From Lycorma delicatula (lineage: Eukaryota; Arthropoda; Insecta; Hemiptera; Fulgoridae): DNA of 64,000 nt. This document shows, piece by piece, positions 23,558 to 35,870 of this stretch (the first letter of the stretch is position 1; each line of letters opens with the position of its first letter). The position numbers were made by a program, and so were the translations under genes. The stretch is from contig NC_134455.1 of assembly GCF_047948215.1 (NCBI RefSeq), forward strand, positions 153,928,575 through 153,992,574. Reading direction: 5' to 3'. Below the pieces are notes generated by a model. It worked only from the letters and a program-made list of their open reading frames with translations, ran no database searches and was not told where the DNA came from.

Positions 23558-24665
23558 ACGATCACTCAATACACAATCTATGCATATATATTTTTTTTTG
23601 TCTTCAGTCATTTGACTGGTTTGATGCAGCTCTCCAAGATTCCCTATCTAGTGCTAGTCGTTTCATTTCAGTATACCCTCTACATCCTACATCCCTAAAA
23701 AATTGTTTTACATATTCCAAACGTGGCCTGCCTACACAATTTTTTCCTTCTACCTGTCCTTCCAATATTAAAGCGACTATTCCAGGATGCCTTAGTATGA
23801 GGCCTATAAGTCTGTCTCTTCTTTTAACTCTATTTTCCCAAATGCTTCTTTCTTCATCTATTTGCCGCAATACCTCTTCATTTGCCAATTTATCCACCCA
23901 TCTGATTTCTAACATTCTCCTATAGCACCACATTTCAAAAGCTTCCAATCTTTTCTTCTCAGATACTCCGATTGTCCAAGTTTCACTTCCATATAAAGCG
24001 ACACTCCAAACATATACTTTCAAAAATCTTTTCCTGACATTTAAATTAATTTTTGATGTAAACAAATTATATTTCTTACTGAAGGCTCGTTTCGCTTGTG
24101 CTATTCGCCATTTTATATCGCTCCTGCTTCGTCCATCTTTAGTAAATCTACTTCCCAAATAACAAAATTCTTCTACCTCCATAATCTTTTCTCCTCCTAT
24201 TTTCATATTCAGTGGTCCATCTTTGTTATTTCTACTACATTTCATTACTTTTGTTTTGTTCTTGTTTATTTTCATGCGATAGTTCTTGCGTAGGACTTCA
24301 TCTATGCCGTTCATTGTTTCTTCTAAATCCTTTTTACTCTCGGCTAGAATTACTATATCATCAGCAAATCGTAGCATCTTTATCTTTTCACCTTGTACTG
24401 TTACTCCGAATCTAAATTGTTCTTTAACATCATTAACTGCTAGTTCCATGTAAAGATTAAAAAGTAAATAATTATAAAAGTAAAAGTATATATATACATA
24501 TATATAATATAAAAGAACATGTCCTGACTGACTGATAATCAACGCCAAGCGAAAACTACTGAAAATTTGTATACCAGTTCTTCTTCTGGTGAAAATGCAC
24601 ATTAAGAAAGGATTGAAATTCCTTTAGTATAAAGGGTTACAATGGATTTTTTTTGAAACCCGGCT
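23558..24665 (+). mobile_element. second Helitron-like copy, split by an RTE insertion
   Basis: The left piece (about 23558-23590, CGATCACTCAATACACAATC then TATGCATATATA) and the right piece (24484-24665) match the copy at 22660-22825 in the same orientation. They are separated by a minus-strand RTE. Downstream of AAGAAAGGATT this copy continues with different sequence (GAAATTCCTTTAGTATAAAG) that the short copy lacks. No CTRR end is evident. Confidence 0.72.
23591..24470 (-). pseudogene. RTE-like LINE, 5'-truncated but with an uninterrupted RT frame, copy F
   Basis: The minus strand carries a stop-free frame of about 290 codons ending at 23604. It begins inside the RT domain (LFNLYMELAVNDVKEQ), includes the catalytic box MLRFADDIVILAESKKDLEE and the blocks MKINKNKTKVMKCSRN, EEFCYLGSRFTKDGRS, VYVWSVALYGSETWTIG and EGKNCVGRPRLEYVKQFFRD, and ends SWRAASNQSND. 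The stop is followed by a short 3' UTR (ACTGAAGACA) and an A-tail. The first residues of the long open frame (5' of about 24470) are flanking sequence. The lack of stops makes it the youngest LINE in the window. It cannot act alone because the endonuclease and the front of RT are gone. It sits in the TATATA tract of a Helitron copy, with ATATATATGYATA on both sides as a likely target duplication. Confidence 0.92.
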
Positions 24666-24669
24666 ATAT

Positions 24670-26515
24670 TTTTTTAATTTCTCGGTAAAAAATACTTTAA
24701 ATTAATTGTTAAATTTGAAATTTTAGTGTTACGATACGTCCTAAGATAAGTTGAGAACAAGGAAGTTGGTTTCAAGGTAATCCATGGCCGACTTTTTATT
24801 TCAGTGTCAAGTTTACAAAAAAAAAAACAAAAACATTAAAAGAACTTTGATGCTGAAAAATAAATTAGCATCCTAAAGCACTGTGCATAACATCGAATCT
24901 AAAATATTCACAGTACAGTTGCCAAAAATTTTATAACAATATAAGTTTTAGCATGTTAAATCAAATAATTTAACATTTTATAAAATCTAAATTGATTTTT
25001 CAGACTTAAAACAACAGCATCTTTTATCAGTACATTTAGCTGGATGTTCTCGTGTATATAGTTTAATAAGAAAAATAAAATGTAATAAAGAAAAAACATT
25101 TAAAAAATTGATACTGAAGGTAGCGTACTGAAATTTAAATAGGGCTCAGATGTATCTAATTTCCTTCTTTCACTCTATCACTCTTTCCCTAGCTGAGAAA
25201 GCGTCAAGGACTATAGAATATAATGCTGATAAAATTTAACACATCACGTTTTGTTATTATTTAATCTCTAGGGATCAGTTTAATGAAAATGTCATTAATT
25301 AAAACTAACTTCATGTGTGCACAATTTAATTTTATACTCGTGGGCGTATAATTGAAATAGGGTTGGGCACTTACTGTACGTATTGCCTAATTAAGCGTTA
25401 CTTTTTGTTTAGAATTAGATTTTTAATAATTATTTAAATATTACTTTCAATTTACAACCGATAAAAATTAATTAAATCTAAAAGTATATTTTAAAAATAA
25501 TATAAGCGTATTGATATAATTGGAGATTGCTTTTCAGATATGAATTTAATGAAATTTACGCATACATTAATGTTTAACTTCTCCCCAATAACATTAAGAA
25601 TTATTTCTTTCTTAACAATATTATTTATTTTCTAAGAAAAAAAATAATAGACAAAACGAAGCGTGTATTGTATCTAAATTAATAGGCACTTTCATTTGTT
25701 TGCATATTCGTGATGTAGATACGACCAAATGCGTTTTCCGATTTTTATGCAATTTTTCAGTAAGGCTCATTATTATTAGAGAGAAAAAGTTATGTGTAAC
25801 AATATTTAATAAAATTTTTCGGGTACGCATGGAAATTTAAGTTAAAAAATACCTAAAAAATTTAAAACACAGAGAGATAAGATTACAATCTCAGTCTCTA
25901 ATAAAAAGGGAATCTTTATTTTGTATTTATTACAATCTACAGCAGATAATGCAACTATTGTTTTTGGTACCGTAATTAGAAAATATTTTAAAATTTACAT
26001 TTAAATTTTATATTAAATCCATTATTTACGTAATCCAACTTCAAACATAATATCCAAATTTTAATCATTCATTGATAAGTAAATATTATATACTGTTCAG
26101 GTATAATTAATGAACAATTAACTTTTTCGGGTTCAGAGAAATATAAAAAAAACTCACCAGTAAAATGAGAGTAGTTTAGACCGTTATCAGACACCTCTAA
26201 ATAAAGAGATTACTTAACCTTCATAAGAAAATTTTAGTGTTTACTTCATTGAAAAAGAAATTGTATAATTACTTTTAAAAAACAATTTTCATATAATTTG
26301 AACGTGTAATTTTTATAACTTAATTATAATTTTTGTTTTTTTGTTCTACAACCAGCATATTTGCAGTTAGCTCTATAAGTGGAACCATAAGTAAATCTTT
26401 TGATAAGAAGCACATGATAAGGGGATCTTAAGGAATCCCCATAATAAGTAATTAATGATAATAGTTATCAGTAGGCAGTAATCTTAAAGTTCATTAGAAA
26501 ATATTTCTGCCAACA
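24670..26515. other. AT-rich DNA without recognisable gene
   Basis: No motif recognised. The minus-strand frame 25621-25830 has no family resemblance. Confidence 0.55.
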
Positions 26516-26519
26516 CTTC

Positions 26520-27343
26520 ATAGTCCATAAAAACAAAATATTAAAAAATAAAAAAATTACAATAAACAAATAAATCGTCACACCAAAAAAAATGAAAAAA
26601 GTAAACAAGAAGAAAAATAATTAACATAATATTAAATATTAATAAATAAAATTAATATTATTAATAATAGATTTGGCGTTGTCATTAATCAAACTGTAAT
26701 TTAGTAGCCCGTATGTCAAGCACTTGGAGACGTTTTAACCTTCCAACGTCCCTGCTGTTATCAAGCGGATTGATTGCTAAGTGGTTGACGTAATTTTCAA
26801 GGTGTTGTTGGTATTTAACATTGTGCTATCGCACAACCTCACGAACCGTCTGAAGCTCCAGATCTTCATGAATTTCATCATTCTGTGTGAGCCATGGTGC
26901 CTCTGTAATTGCTCTCGTTACTTTGTTTTGGAAGCGTTTCATGATATCTATGTTACTATTACTTACTGTTCCTCACAACTCCACGCTATAAGTCCAGATT
27001 GGTCGTAGGATAACTTAATAAATCAGAATATTATCTGCTGCGGAGAAGCAGCAGAATATTAGCAGAATATAATCAGAATATTAGCTGCTGCGGAGAAGCT
27101 CACGCCTCACGTCGGCAGAGGCGTGAGCTTCTCCGCAGCAGCCAATACAGTTCCCTATATTTCGCGTTCAGTTGTTTTCTTTTCATCCTCATGTAACACT
27201 TCCAGGTTAAACGTCGATCTACTTGAAGTCCTAGTTATCGCACACTCTATGGTTTTGGGATCAAAACACCATCCATATACACACACTGGGACAGTCATCC
27301 TTTCGCATGGCGAATGTGACATACTTTGATTTATCCTATTAAA
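26520..27343 (-). pseudogene. Jockey-like LINE C-terminus, copy 1
   Basis: Minus strand, in order: a VYMDGVLIPKP segment, LGLQVDRRLTW, KRKQLNAKYREL and YWLLRRSSR (27300-27130). A rearranged hairpin follows, then VILRPIWTYSVEL, GTVSNSNIDIMKRFQNKVTR, APWLTQNDEIHEDLELQTVRE and NHLAINPLDNSRDVGRLKR to about 26703. This is the end of a Jockey-clade RT ORF. In-frame stops replace residues at several points (after NILIY, after SVEL, after REVVR, and others). The rest (26520-26700) is probable 3' UTR. The equivalent region of a related copy is at 33560-34003. Confidence 0.85.
27084..27142. repeat. perfect 25-bp inverted repeat with 9-nt loop
   Basis: Arm 27084-27108 is the exact reverse complement of 27118-27142. 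It is GC-rich in an AT-rich setting and lies in the Jockey-like RT coding sequence just after the YWLLRRSSR segment. A further partial copy of the arm (CTGCTGCGGAGAAGCAGCAG) and AGAATATTAGC repeats lie at 27036-27083. Confidence 0.95.
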
Positions 27344-27344
27344 G

Positions 27345-28985
27345 AATTATTTAAAAATATTTTTATACTCTCTCTGATAACGATTTCATACAAAACCACT
27401 AAGTTAACATTTTAATTTGAGTCCGAACAATTACAGTCTAGGTTAATTTTACCAACGGTGTAGAAATCAGGGCGAAATCTTTCGCCAGCCGACACTCGCT
27501 AAAAAAGCGTTTCCGAACCCAAGTTTATATGAACTTTCTTATTTATTTTTACCAGTAGAAGAACATGTACATTCTTCGTTAATCACTCTACATATTATAA
27601 TAATCGACAATGTAAATATTTGCTAAGTGGCTTTTTTTGAAGATCAAGAATATATTCTTACTGCTACTACAGTAGCCGACAAATTAATATTATAAGAGTA
27701 AACCGAAGGAGTACTCTTCTCTCTATAATATGCAACCCAGGTTTCCAATGATAAAAAATAGTTTTAAATTTATTATAACAAGCAGAAAAAAAGAAACAAA
27801 AAATTTTTAAAAGTTTGTCGGTTACAGCATACATAAAATAATATAAAATAAATAAGTTATTTAAGTACTAATGGCAATATTAAAATAAAATTTTATAACA
27901 CATAACGCATAGAACTAAAAAGATGTTATCATAAAAACAATTTGATTAATATGAATTCGAAATTAAAGTAAACAAAAAAATATATAAAATAAACAGATTT
28001 TATAAGATAAAATTACTATATTTTTAATAAAAGACAAGAAATTTTCTTTACTTTTTTGCATAAGCTAAATTAAAAAAAAAATCAGAATAACTTCTATGAT
28101 AAAAAAAAATTAACACTTATACCCTGTATGGACTTATATTCTGTTTGATTTTCAAACTTTAGGATGGGTTAATTTTTTTTGAAGACAGACATGACAGAAA
28201 AACCAGTGGTATCTTTTGCTTCAATGTGAAGAAACTACTAGTACGATGATTTTATATCATCCTTCCCACTTGATCAGAATCTAGACGGATGATAGAAAAG
28301 CTATTAATGTGACTAAAAAAATAGAGGAATACTTTTCAGAAACTAAAAAAAAATAAAGTTTTTACGAAACTTTTTCTATAATATTAAACAACTTTATTTT
28401 TAAAAGATAACTCGACTTCTACTCGATGATCTTTCATTACTTTATAGAATATAGATCACTTTTATTTTCTAAAAATAAAATACTGCACTCGGAAATAACA
28501 GGAGAATAATCGGTCTAGTCTTTATTGCTCCAAGTCTTTGGTCCGAAAATATTCCAAACTAATTATTTATTTTTATTTTGATATTACACTTGTTTAAAAC
28601 TGGTTGTAATTACAATTTATGTTTGATAATTTTTATTGTCAAATTTCAAGTCCGTCTTTCTAAAGTTGGTGTAGTTAAATGAACCCAAATTAACAACAAG
28701 AGCGGCTACCAGAATATGATGAAGGAAATAATTTTTAATTTACATAAAAAAATGTACTGCTATTCATCCGCAATTATGCTTTTTGTTAACTAATGAGAAT
28801 AGATACTCAAAATCACATTTCACCTCCATTCCGTATTCTCATCCACAGGTTTTGAGCTTATGTAGTGAATTAATTCCCCAAAATATTTTCAGATTGTACA
28901 ATGAAGAAATACGAGGTAGTTAAAGAAAAAATAAATAATGACCACAAACCCCAGTAACACAGAATCCGCATTCTAAAAATGAGAA
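27345..28985. other. AT-rich DNA without recognisable gene
   Basis: Low-complexity, no recognisable protein motif on either strand. Confidence 0.55.
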
Positions 28986-28989
28986 ATTC

Positions 28990-30012
28990 TATGTAAATAT
29001 AAAAAAGCTGTCAAGTACTGCATGACTTTCCTAGCTACGCTGGTCAAATCGTAAAATACTTTGTACAGCTTTTACATTCCAAAATGTTTTCTTCCTACGA
29101 TGTTTTTTCTTTCCAGCTTCGTCGGAAAACTTTTGCAATTCAAACATTAAGGGCCTGGCTTTTATTTTTATAATAACATAATTTTATCTTATACAAGAAT
29201 GAATTGTTTAAAAGTATTAAAAAAATAAAGTAAAACTTTTAAGAAAGTAATGAAAAATATTGTTTTTCATTTTGGGTTCAGGATATAAATAAGCCAAAGC
29301 GACTTTAATTCTAGTAGTCATTTAAGTGTTGAAGAGAAATACATAAAAAGTTTTTTAATAAAAATTAAAAGAATTATAGCCAAAAACAACAAACAAAAAA
29401 TATATATTTTAGAGGTGGGGAATAAATTTAAAAAAGGTTTTTTCTCCAAATGTTCATATATAGGTTAAGCTTAACAAATTTGTTTAAATAATGATTTCTC
29501 TAAATCTAACATTCCCTCCAATAAAGACTAAAATAAGAAAAAGAAAATCTTCAAAAAACTTTCTGCATTTTAGGTCCCGTTGTTGGTAATTAAAAAAAAG
29601 AGCATTTTTCTTGATAGCTACATATGAAGTAAAAATTGTGTTGAAAATGTTGAAAAATGTTTAAACCGAAGGAAAAAAAACAGAAACATATATTCCAATT
29701 TTAAGAGGTGGGAGATGATTTTAAAAAAATGGGTTACTTATATATACGCAATATAGGTAACAAATTTACTTTAATGAAGTTTTCTCTAAAATGCCTCTGA
29801 AGAAAATCAAAATTGATTTTTTCGCAAAAACCCCTCACTCCCTTTAACGAATTTTGAAAAAAAAATGTGATCAATGTCCCTGTACAGAAACATTTGAGAT
29901 AAATTTGAAGAAAATCGGTTTGGTAAATCCTGAAAAGAAAATATGTATGTACGAATACACATACATAGGTTTTTTTTTTGCCTAGTGAACTAGCTGGACC
30001 CTAAAACATAAG
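28990..30012 (+). repeat. unclassified interspersed repeat C, copy 1
   Basis: It aligns along its length with 43835-45245 in the same orientation. Shared landmarks include GCATGACTTTCC at the start, TTTCAGCTTCGYCGGAAA, TTATAGGTTAAGC, CCCTCCAATAAAG, CAATTTTAAGAGGTGGG, GTAGGTAACAAATYT, AAATTTGAAGAAAATCGGTT, and GAACTRGYTGGAYCCTAAAA at the end. No coding potential is seen. It ends where the I-clade LINE begins. It lacks the MITE present in copy 2. Confidence 0.85.
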
Positions 30013-31756
30013 GCTCCTGTCGTACAGGCTTCTGTCTCATGTTCTCTATTCGTTGACGATTTTGTTATTTACATTGCGAGCCGTTCAACGCCCACTGCAA
30101 AGCGACTGCAACAGAACACTATATTTTGCCTTGACGCTTGGTCCAGAACTACTGGTTTCACATTTTCATCCGACAAAACGAAATGTGTAGTCTTTTCTCA
30201 GCTACGGAACCTTTCTATTCCGCAGGTTTTTCTGAACAGAGAGCTTATTGCTATCTCTCCTTACGTCAAGTTTCTAGGTTTGCTTTTTGATAGCCATCTT
30301 ACTTGGGTCAAACATACCAAGTAATTAATGACAAAATGTTCCAAACTTTTAGATATGATGCGGGTCCTTAGTAACATCAATTGGGAAGCCCATCGGTCAT
30401 GTATGTTACGCTTTTACTATGGCCTTGTTCGTTCCCGTTTAGATTATGGTTGTGTCGCCTACTCTTCAGCTCGTCAAACCGTGCTTAAAATGCTGGACGG
30501 TATACATCATGCTTTACTTCGGCTTGCCACAGGTTCGTTTAGCTCAAGCCCTATTGCAAGCTTACTTGTAGACTGTGGCGAGCCATCACTTTGGGATAGA
30601 CGAGACCAGCTTTTGTTATGTTATTCTGCCCGTCTCAAAGGACAACTAAATCACCCGGCTTTTGACCCAGTTTTTAGTAATCCTAATTTAAGGAAGTATG
30701 AGCGTCCACGCTGTACTGCGCCTGTGGGTGTCCGTACCCGACGTCTGCTGCAGCATATAAATGTTGACACTCTCTCGTTCTTTCCATCATGTCCGTGCTC
30801 ATATCCTCCGTGGAGAATAAACCGTGTAAATTTTACGTTTGACCTTACAACATACGATAAACAATCAACACCACCTACTGTTTTCCAGCAAATGTTTCAG
30901 TATATCCTCACCAAGACGAACCCAGACGCGGTGATATACACTGATGGGTCGAAACAGGACGATAACGTTAGTTGTGCTTTTGTTGTCAATGAAAGAACTT
31001 ATATGTCTGGCCTACCCGGTATTACGAGTGTGTTCACCGCTGAATTACTCGCTATAAATAAGGCTCTAAATATCGTTAACCCTAAATATAGAAACATTCT
31101 TTTTTGCAGTGACTCGTGTAGTGCTCTCAAGGCGTTAGAAAACTTTTATTCCAAACATCCTGTCGTCATTAAAATTTATGATGCAATCGCTGAGTTAGGT
31201 AATCGCAACACATAAGTCAATTTTTGCTGAGTGCCTAGCTACGTAGGGATTCCAGGTAACGAACAAGCAGATTATGCTGCCAAAGAAGCGTGTATTCAAC
31301 CTCCTTTCACCACCCGAGTTACTACCTTTGATTTTATTAATCATGTTAAACAATCACTGAAAGCAAGGTGGCAAAGTGACTAATAAACTCGATAATAAAC
31401 TTCGACGGATTAGAGATTCATTGTTGCCATGGGGCTCCTCTTGCACAAAAACTCGTCGTGAGGAAGTAGTCCTCTGCTGGTTATGGATAGGACATACGAG
31501 GATCACACAAGAATATGCATATGTTATGCGTCGTAAGTTTAATCTATCTAGTAACATCCATGATATCTTGTACAATAATAACGAAATTTTGGACCGGATG
31601 TTTCTGTTTTTGCACAATACCAGGATACTGTGCAAAAAAATTTAATATTATCATATATACTTTTATGCTAGAGTTTTTGATCATTTATTTCATATATTGA
31701 GCATATTGTTAGAATACTGTAATTATATCTATTCATTTCATAAAAAAAAAAAAAAA
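30013..31756 (+). pseudogene. I-clade LINE remnant: end of RT, RNase H, C-terminus and poly(A)
   Basis: The frame starts inside RT with SCSLFVDDFVIYIASRS (catalytic FVDD at 30049-30060), then FSSDKTKCVVFSQ and YVKFLGLLFDSHLTW. A single TAA at 30322 breaks it; the frame then runs open to 31215. RNase H is recognisable by DAVIYTDGSK (catalytic Asp, about 30935), TAELLAINKAL (Glu) and FCSDSCSALKAL (Asp). After two more stops the last block SYVGIPGNEQADYAAKEA (normally SHVGI; the His reads Tyr) lies at 31230-31290. One frame change later comes SSCTKTRREEVVLCWLWIGH. The Cys/His segment normally found next is deleted, joining to a C-terminus ending CKKI at 31645. A run of A at 31742-31756 marks the 3' end. 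The 5' end is truncated into repeat C. Confidence 0.9.
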
Positions 31757-33555
31757 CATCAAATGTAGTGCAGAAAAAGACGTACCAGAATTTTATGTTG
31801 AAAAATATGTAAAAAATGTATTGTCAGTTGATAAAGTTGTTTAAAGTGTCGAAATCAAATGCTAAACAGATTAAACAATTTTCCTGTTGTCACAGTCAGT
31901 CCACAAAGCAATTATAATAACTCACCTAATAATACGGTAAGGTAGATGATTTATGCTCAACAAAATGCATTTGAATTTTATTCATAAAAATGTATAACGT
32001 TATTCACTTATGTTAATATTTTAATTACGCACCATAATACCTTAGGACAATAGCTATGATTGTGAACCTTATTAAGCATCAGTTTATTATTTTAATCTAT
32101 AAAATATCAAATGATCTCAAAGCTATTCCGATCGATTTAATTCAAATTATAAGATTTTTTTTACAGAAGAAATATATATATATATATATATATTTCTGTT
32201 GATGAACTTTTAAATAGTAGTGATCAGGTACACATACATTTTTCTATGAACTAATTTAATATACATTTAAATTAGTATTCAAATATCACTTTCTAAATAA
32301 CAAATTTAACCCTGAAACAATTTTTATATTTATTTATTTATTTATTATATAAACATATTTGCAGTACTATTAATTATGTCTATGCATTAATAAGAACTCA
32401 TAGTTATTCGTCAATCTTTTACTTAATAAAGATTCTCAATACAAGATTTTTCCACAGTTTTCCTCAATTCTTCCAGGCAAATGCTGTTTAGCATTTCCTT
32501 TTTATATTTGTTATGCACCTTTTATGTTTGTGAAGTACACCTACCATTCTTGTCGTAATTTACGTAATTCTTGTTTACAATTTTCTTTAATCTTAACCTA
32601 TACATTTTAACGCAAAAAATATAATTTTTACTTTCTTGTCATGTTCGTATGATAATGTACGTATCTTCACGGGGTGGAAGGTAAATAATTTCTTCTGGAT
32701 CAATTTTCTTGAACTTTGTATTAAGCTCAGTATATGTGTACGTGCTTATGTTACCATTTAACAAAAAAGTTCCCCAAATTCTTTCCTTCCCCAAAAATCG
32801 ATAAAAGCTATTTTTTTATTTTATGCAAATTTTTAACCGAATTTTTTGTCTTCCACAGCATTGTAGTAGTGTATATAGCCATAAAAAATACTTTGGGGTA
32901 AAATTGGGGGTGAGGGAGTCGATCTAAATTAAATATATAAATTTTTTGACTTTCTTAAAACTTTTACAATTTACTTAGAGTTTTAATATTACAATAAAAT
33001 TTCATCATGATTCACAACAAATCCAATAAAATAAATCCTAGGTAACTTTTTATTGGTGGTAAATTTTTCAATGGATATTTTAAAATTGCTTTATTTAACA
33101 CAATAAACGTACAAAAATTAGAGAATTTTCTTGGAAAGGTGATTTCGTGGGCGTAGGAGCAGAAAAAGTAAACAAATATAGATTTTTTTAACTTTTTTCA
33201 TGTATCATTATTTTTCCACTGCATAAGAATAAATACCCAATGCCAAGAAAGTAAAACAAGTTTGTTAATTTTTGACCCAGGTGATAACGCGAAAGCGTTT
33301 TTCGCCCCAAAAAAACTTTATTTTTAACGTAATCCATTTTTTTTCAATTATAATAACAATTATAATTATAATATAATTAATTATAATAACAATTATAATT
33401 TCTCCTGCGGAGTCATAAGTTAGTTTCCTGACAAAAGTACGTGACAAGAACGTCCTTAAGGAACCCACAAAATAAATAATACACAATAAATAGTTGTAAG
33501 CAAACTTAAAGTCAAATAAGAAATTTCAAGCTCAGTCATAAATCATAAACCATTA
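31757..33555. other. AT-rich DNA without recognisable gene
   Basis: It includes a (TA)n tract at about 32169-32192 and an ATAATTATAAT palindromic array at about 33345-33403. No protein motif recognised. Confidence 0.55.
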
Positions 33556-33559
33556 ATTT

Positions 33560-34003
33560 CAACACCATACAGTCCACAAAACAAACATTAATAACAAATA
33601 AAAAGAAAAAGAAAGAGAAGTAACAAGAAATTAGATACGACACCACTAAACTTGACGGTGTTAGATTCCAAAATGTTACGCAGACCCTAAGTCGAGTATA
33701 TGGGCTCGTTTCAACCGTCGGACGTCTCTGCTGTTATCGAGTAGATTAATTGCAAAGTGGTTTACATGATTCTCAAGCCACTGCAGGTATTTGACATTGC
33801 GCTGTTGTGCAATCTCACGAAACGATGGGAGCTCCAGATAATCCTGAATTTCATCATTCCGCGTGAACCACGGAGCTTCGGGAATTACCCTCGCTACTTT
33901 GTTCTGAAATCGTTGTATAATTTCCACATTACTAGTACTAGCCGTTCCCCACAATTCTACACCGTACGTCCAGATGGGGCGTAGGATAGCCCTAATCCAT
34001 TTA
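33560..34003 (-). pseudogene. Jockey-like LINE C-terminus, copy 2
   Basis: The minus strand reads without interruption from about 34000 to the stop at 33676: RAILRPIWTYGVELWG, TASTSNVEIIQRFQNKVARV, PEAPWFTRNDEIQDYLEL, REIAQQRNVKYLQWLENHVN, NLLDNSRDVRRLKRAHILDL. It matches copy 1 at 26703-27010 in the same orientation but lacks that copy's stops, so it is a younger or less damaged fragment. The 3' UTR probably extends to about 33560. It is 5'-truncated at about 34003; catalytic RT residues are absent. Confidence 0.88.
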
Positions 34004-35730
34004 AATACAATATTTTAAAGGTTCAAAAGACATTCAACCAATATTTAAGTACATATATATATATATATGTAAAGACCAATAAAATCTTGAAAAATACTTA
34101 TCTTCTAGATAAATTACTTTAAGCCAAAAATATATTACAAAAGAAAAAAATTCTAGATTACTAACAGATCATACTAACTAAAAGAATGAATAAAAAGATG
34201 TTTTGATAAAAAAGAAGTAAAAGGAGAAATTTTAACAGAAAGTAAAAAGAAAGATTTATTAAGAAAATATATGTGCTATCTTTCACGTTACAGTCAGTCG
34301 CTGAATTCCAACGAATTCCTCCTCATTATTATTTAATACCTTCTATAATTCCGTTACGGTTTTGTGTCGCAGGGTAATAGAATGAATGTTGCTTGGAGTA
34401 GCGAACTTTCTAATCGATCTGCAAACGACATAGATTATTTTCTCCTTTTTTTTATTAGATATTATATAATTTTAATAAAACTGTCATTCATTCTTGTAGT
34501 AATTATTTGACATCAAAATAAAAAAAAAGACTTGAAACGAATTTCACAAAAATTGTGAAATTGGTTTCAAGTCGATTTGCTAATTCCAGAGATAAAACTT
34601 TTTTATGGTAAATTATTGCTCAAAAGATTTCATATACATTCTTCAGCATAACAGAAATTCAAAACGACTAAGCCGAAAATTTATTCAATATTGTATTTTT
34701 CAATACGGTAGTAGAAAATCACGTTTAATATTTTATCTAGAAGACAGAGTAATGTACTGGAAAATCAATCAATATAAAAATAAAATGTTCAAATCTGCAA
34801 AATATTGCTTTGCAATGCAATTTTCCTTCCATAATTTACACAGGAAAACAACTGTTGACTACAAGATATTAAATCTAATTGCATCTAGAGGGATATTTAA
34901 GAGCTTTATGATACAAACACTGTCAACTTTACACTGAAACGGTTAATTAATCAATTTGCATATTAGGGCTGCATTTAATACATCCCTCCAGTTAATATTA
35001 AATTATTATCTGAATTTATCCGGCGCCTATTGACGAGTTATATTAGAATAGTTGGTTGCATAATAATCTTATATGGTGTTAGATCTGATCTTGTGTTAAA
35101 AAAGTTATGTATTCGAGCGAGACACAGTTCAATAACAAATAGAATTTGCTACCGTAACAATATTTATGAATAAAATAGATGTATTAATAAAACGAATATT
35201 AATCTTAAATTACTTCCTTGTTAAAAAAATCAATATTTCCAAAAAAACATATTTTAAAAGTCTACTAGTATACGGTAAACAGAATTTTTTGAAAAAAAAA
35301 TTTTTATTTACAATGTAGAATATGATTTTCATTGAACTAAGTTATAACACTTTAATAGAACTGGGGCTTGAAACCACTTGATTGCTATTTTTATTCCATC
35401 AAGCACTTTCTGGACAGAAGGAACATTACATATTAGCTTTAATGTGAATGTTTTTGCTATTGTTTTCTTGAAATGTATCTTCAATTACTTCTTAATTAGT
35501 AATTATTTACCAATTTGGTTTCTTATTGTTCATATTTTCTAAATGCGCCATACATATCAAATTAAATCTGGTTTTAATTTTTAAAAAAATTTATATTTAC
35601 CAATAAAAGTTGGCCATTAATTACTTTATACTTTCTTATTCTCTTTTCTAATGGATAGAAACTTTTTAAATTTTTTCAAGCAATTTTAGAACACGTTTTT
35701 TATTTCCATACAATTCCAAAAAAATTAAAT
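34004..35730. other. AT-rich DNA with an unrecognised 110-codon frame
   Basis: A plus-strand frame at 34605-34937 encodes 110 residues rich in Lys, Tyr and Ser without recognisable domain, signal or homology. It may be chance or a fragment of an unknown repeat. A hairpin lies just upstream (34529-34573). Nothing else seen. Confidence 0.4.
34529..34573. repeat. short hairpin, 21-bp arms, 3-nt loop
   Basis: 34529-34549 pairs with 34553-34573 with one internal G-G mismatch. The stem is shorter than a usual animal microRNA precursor. Confidence 0.88.
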
Positions 35731-35734
35731 TTTG

Positions 35735-35870
35735 CGATAACAAAAAGAAATTACCGTCTCAGTGGTAGAGTAGAAGCTTCTCGGTTTCACATCCGGAGCT
35801 CTCAGGTTCGAATTCCCGTTAGGCATGGAATTTTTCATACGCTACAAAATTTTCACTTGTTATTCTACGT
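35735..35870 (+). mobile_element. SINE-1 copy with tRNA-like head
   Basis: The head has an A-box-like CTCAGTGGTAGAGTAGAAGC and a B box GGTTCGAATTCCCG about 40 bp apart, the spacing of an RNA polymerase III internal promoter. It is followed by the family's body GGCATGGAATTTTTCATACG and CTACAAAATT. The 3' part seen in the 43.2-kb copy is missing. Confidence 0.75.

Noticed and set aside
23604..24602. Intact host gene related to craniofacial development protein 2-like annotations
   Set aside because: Such annotations are usually RTE-type LINEs; the FADD box, truncated 5' end, A-tail and nested insertion show a retrotransposon.
34529..34573. microRNA precursor
   Set aside because: The hairpin totals 45 nt with a 3-nt loop, too short for a typical animal precursor; kept only as a hairpin.
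34605..34937. Possible host exon of 110 codons
   Set aside because: No domain, no supporting splice or homology evidence, composition as in surrounding AT-rich DNA.
35735..35870. Intact tRNA gene
   Set aside because: A- and B-box-like motifs are present, but the acceptor ends do not pair and the same 3' body recurs in other copies, so it is a SINE.
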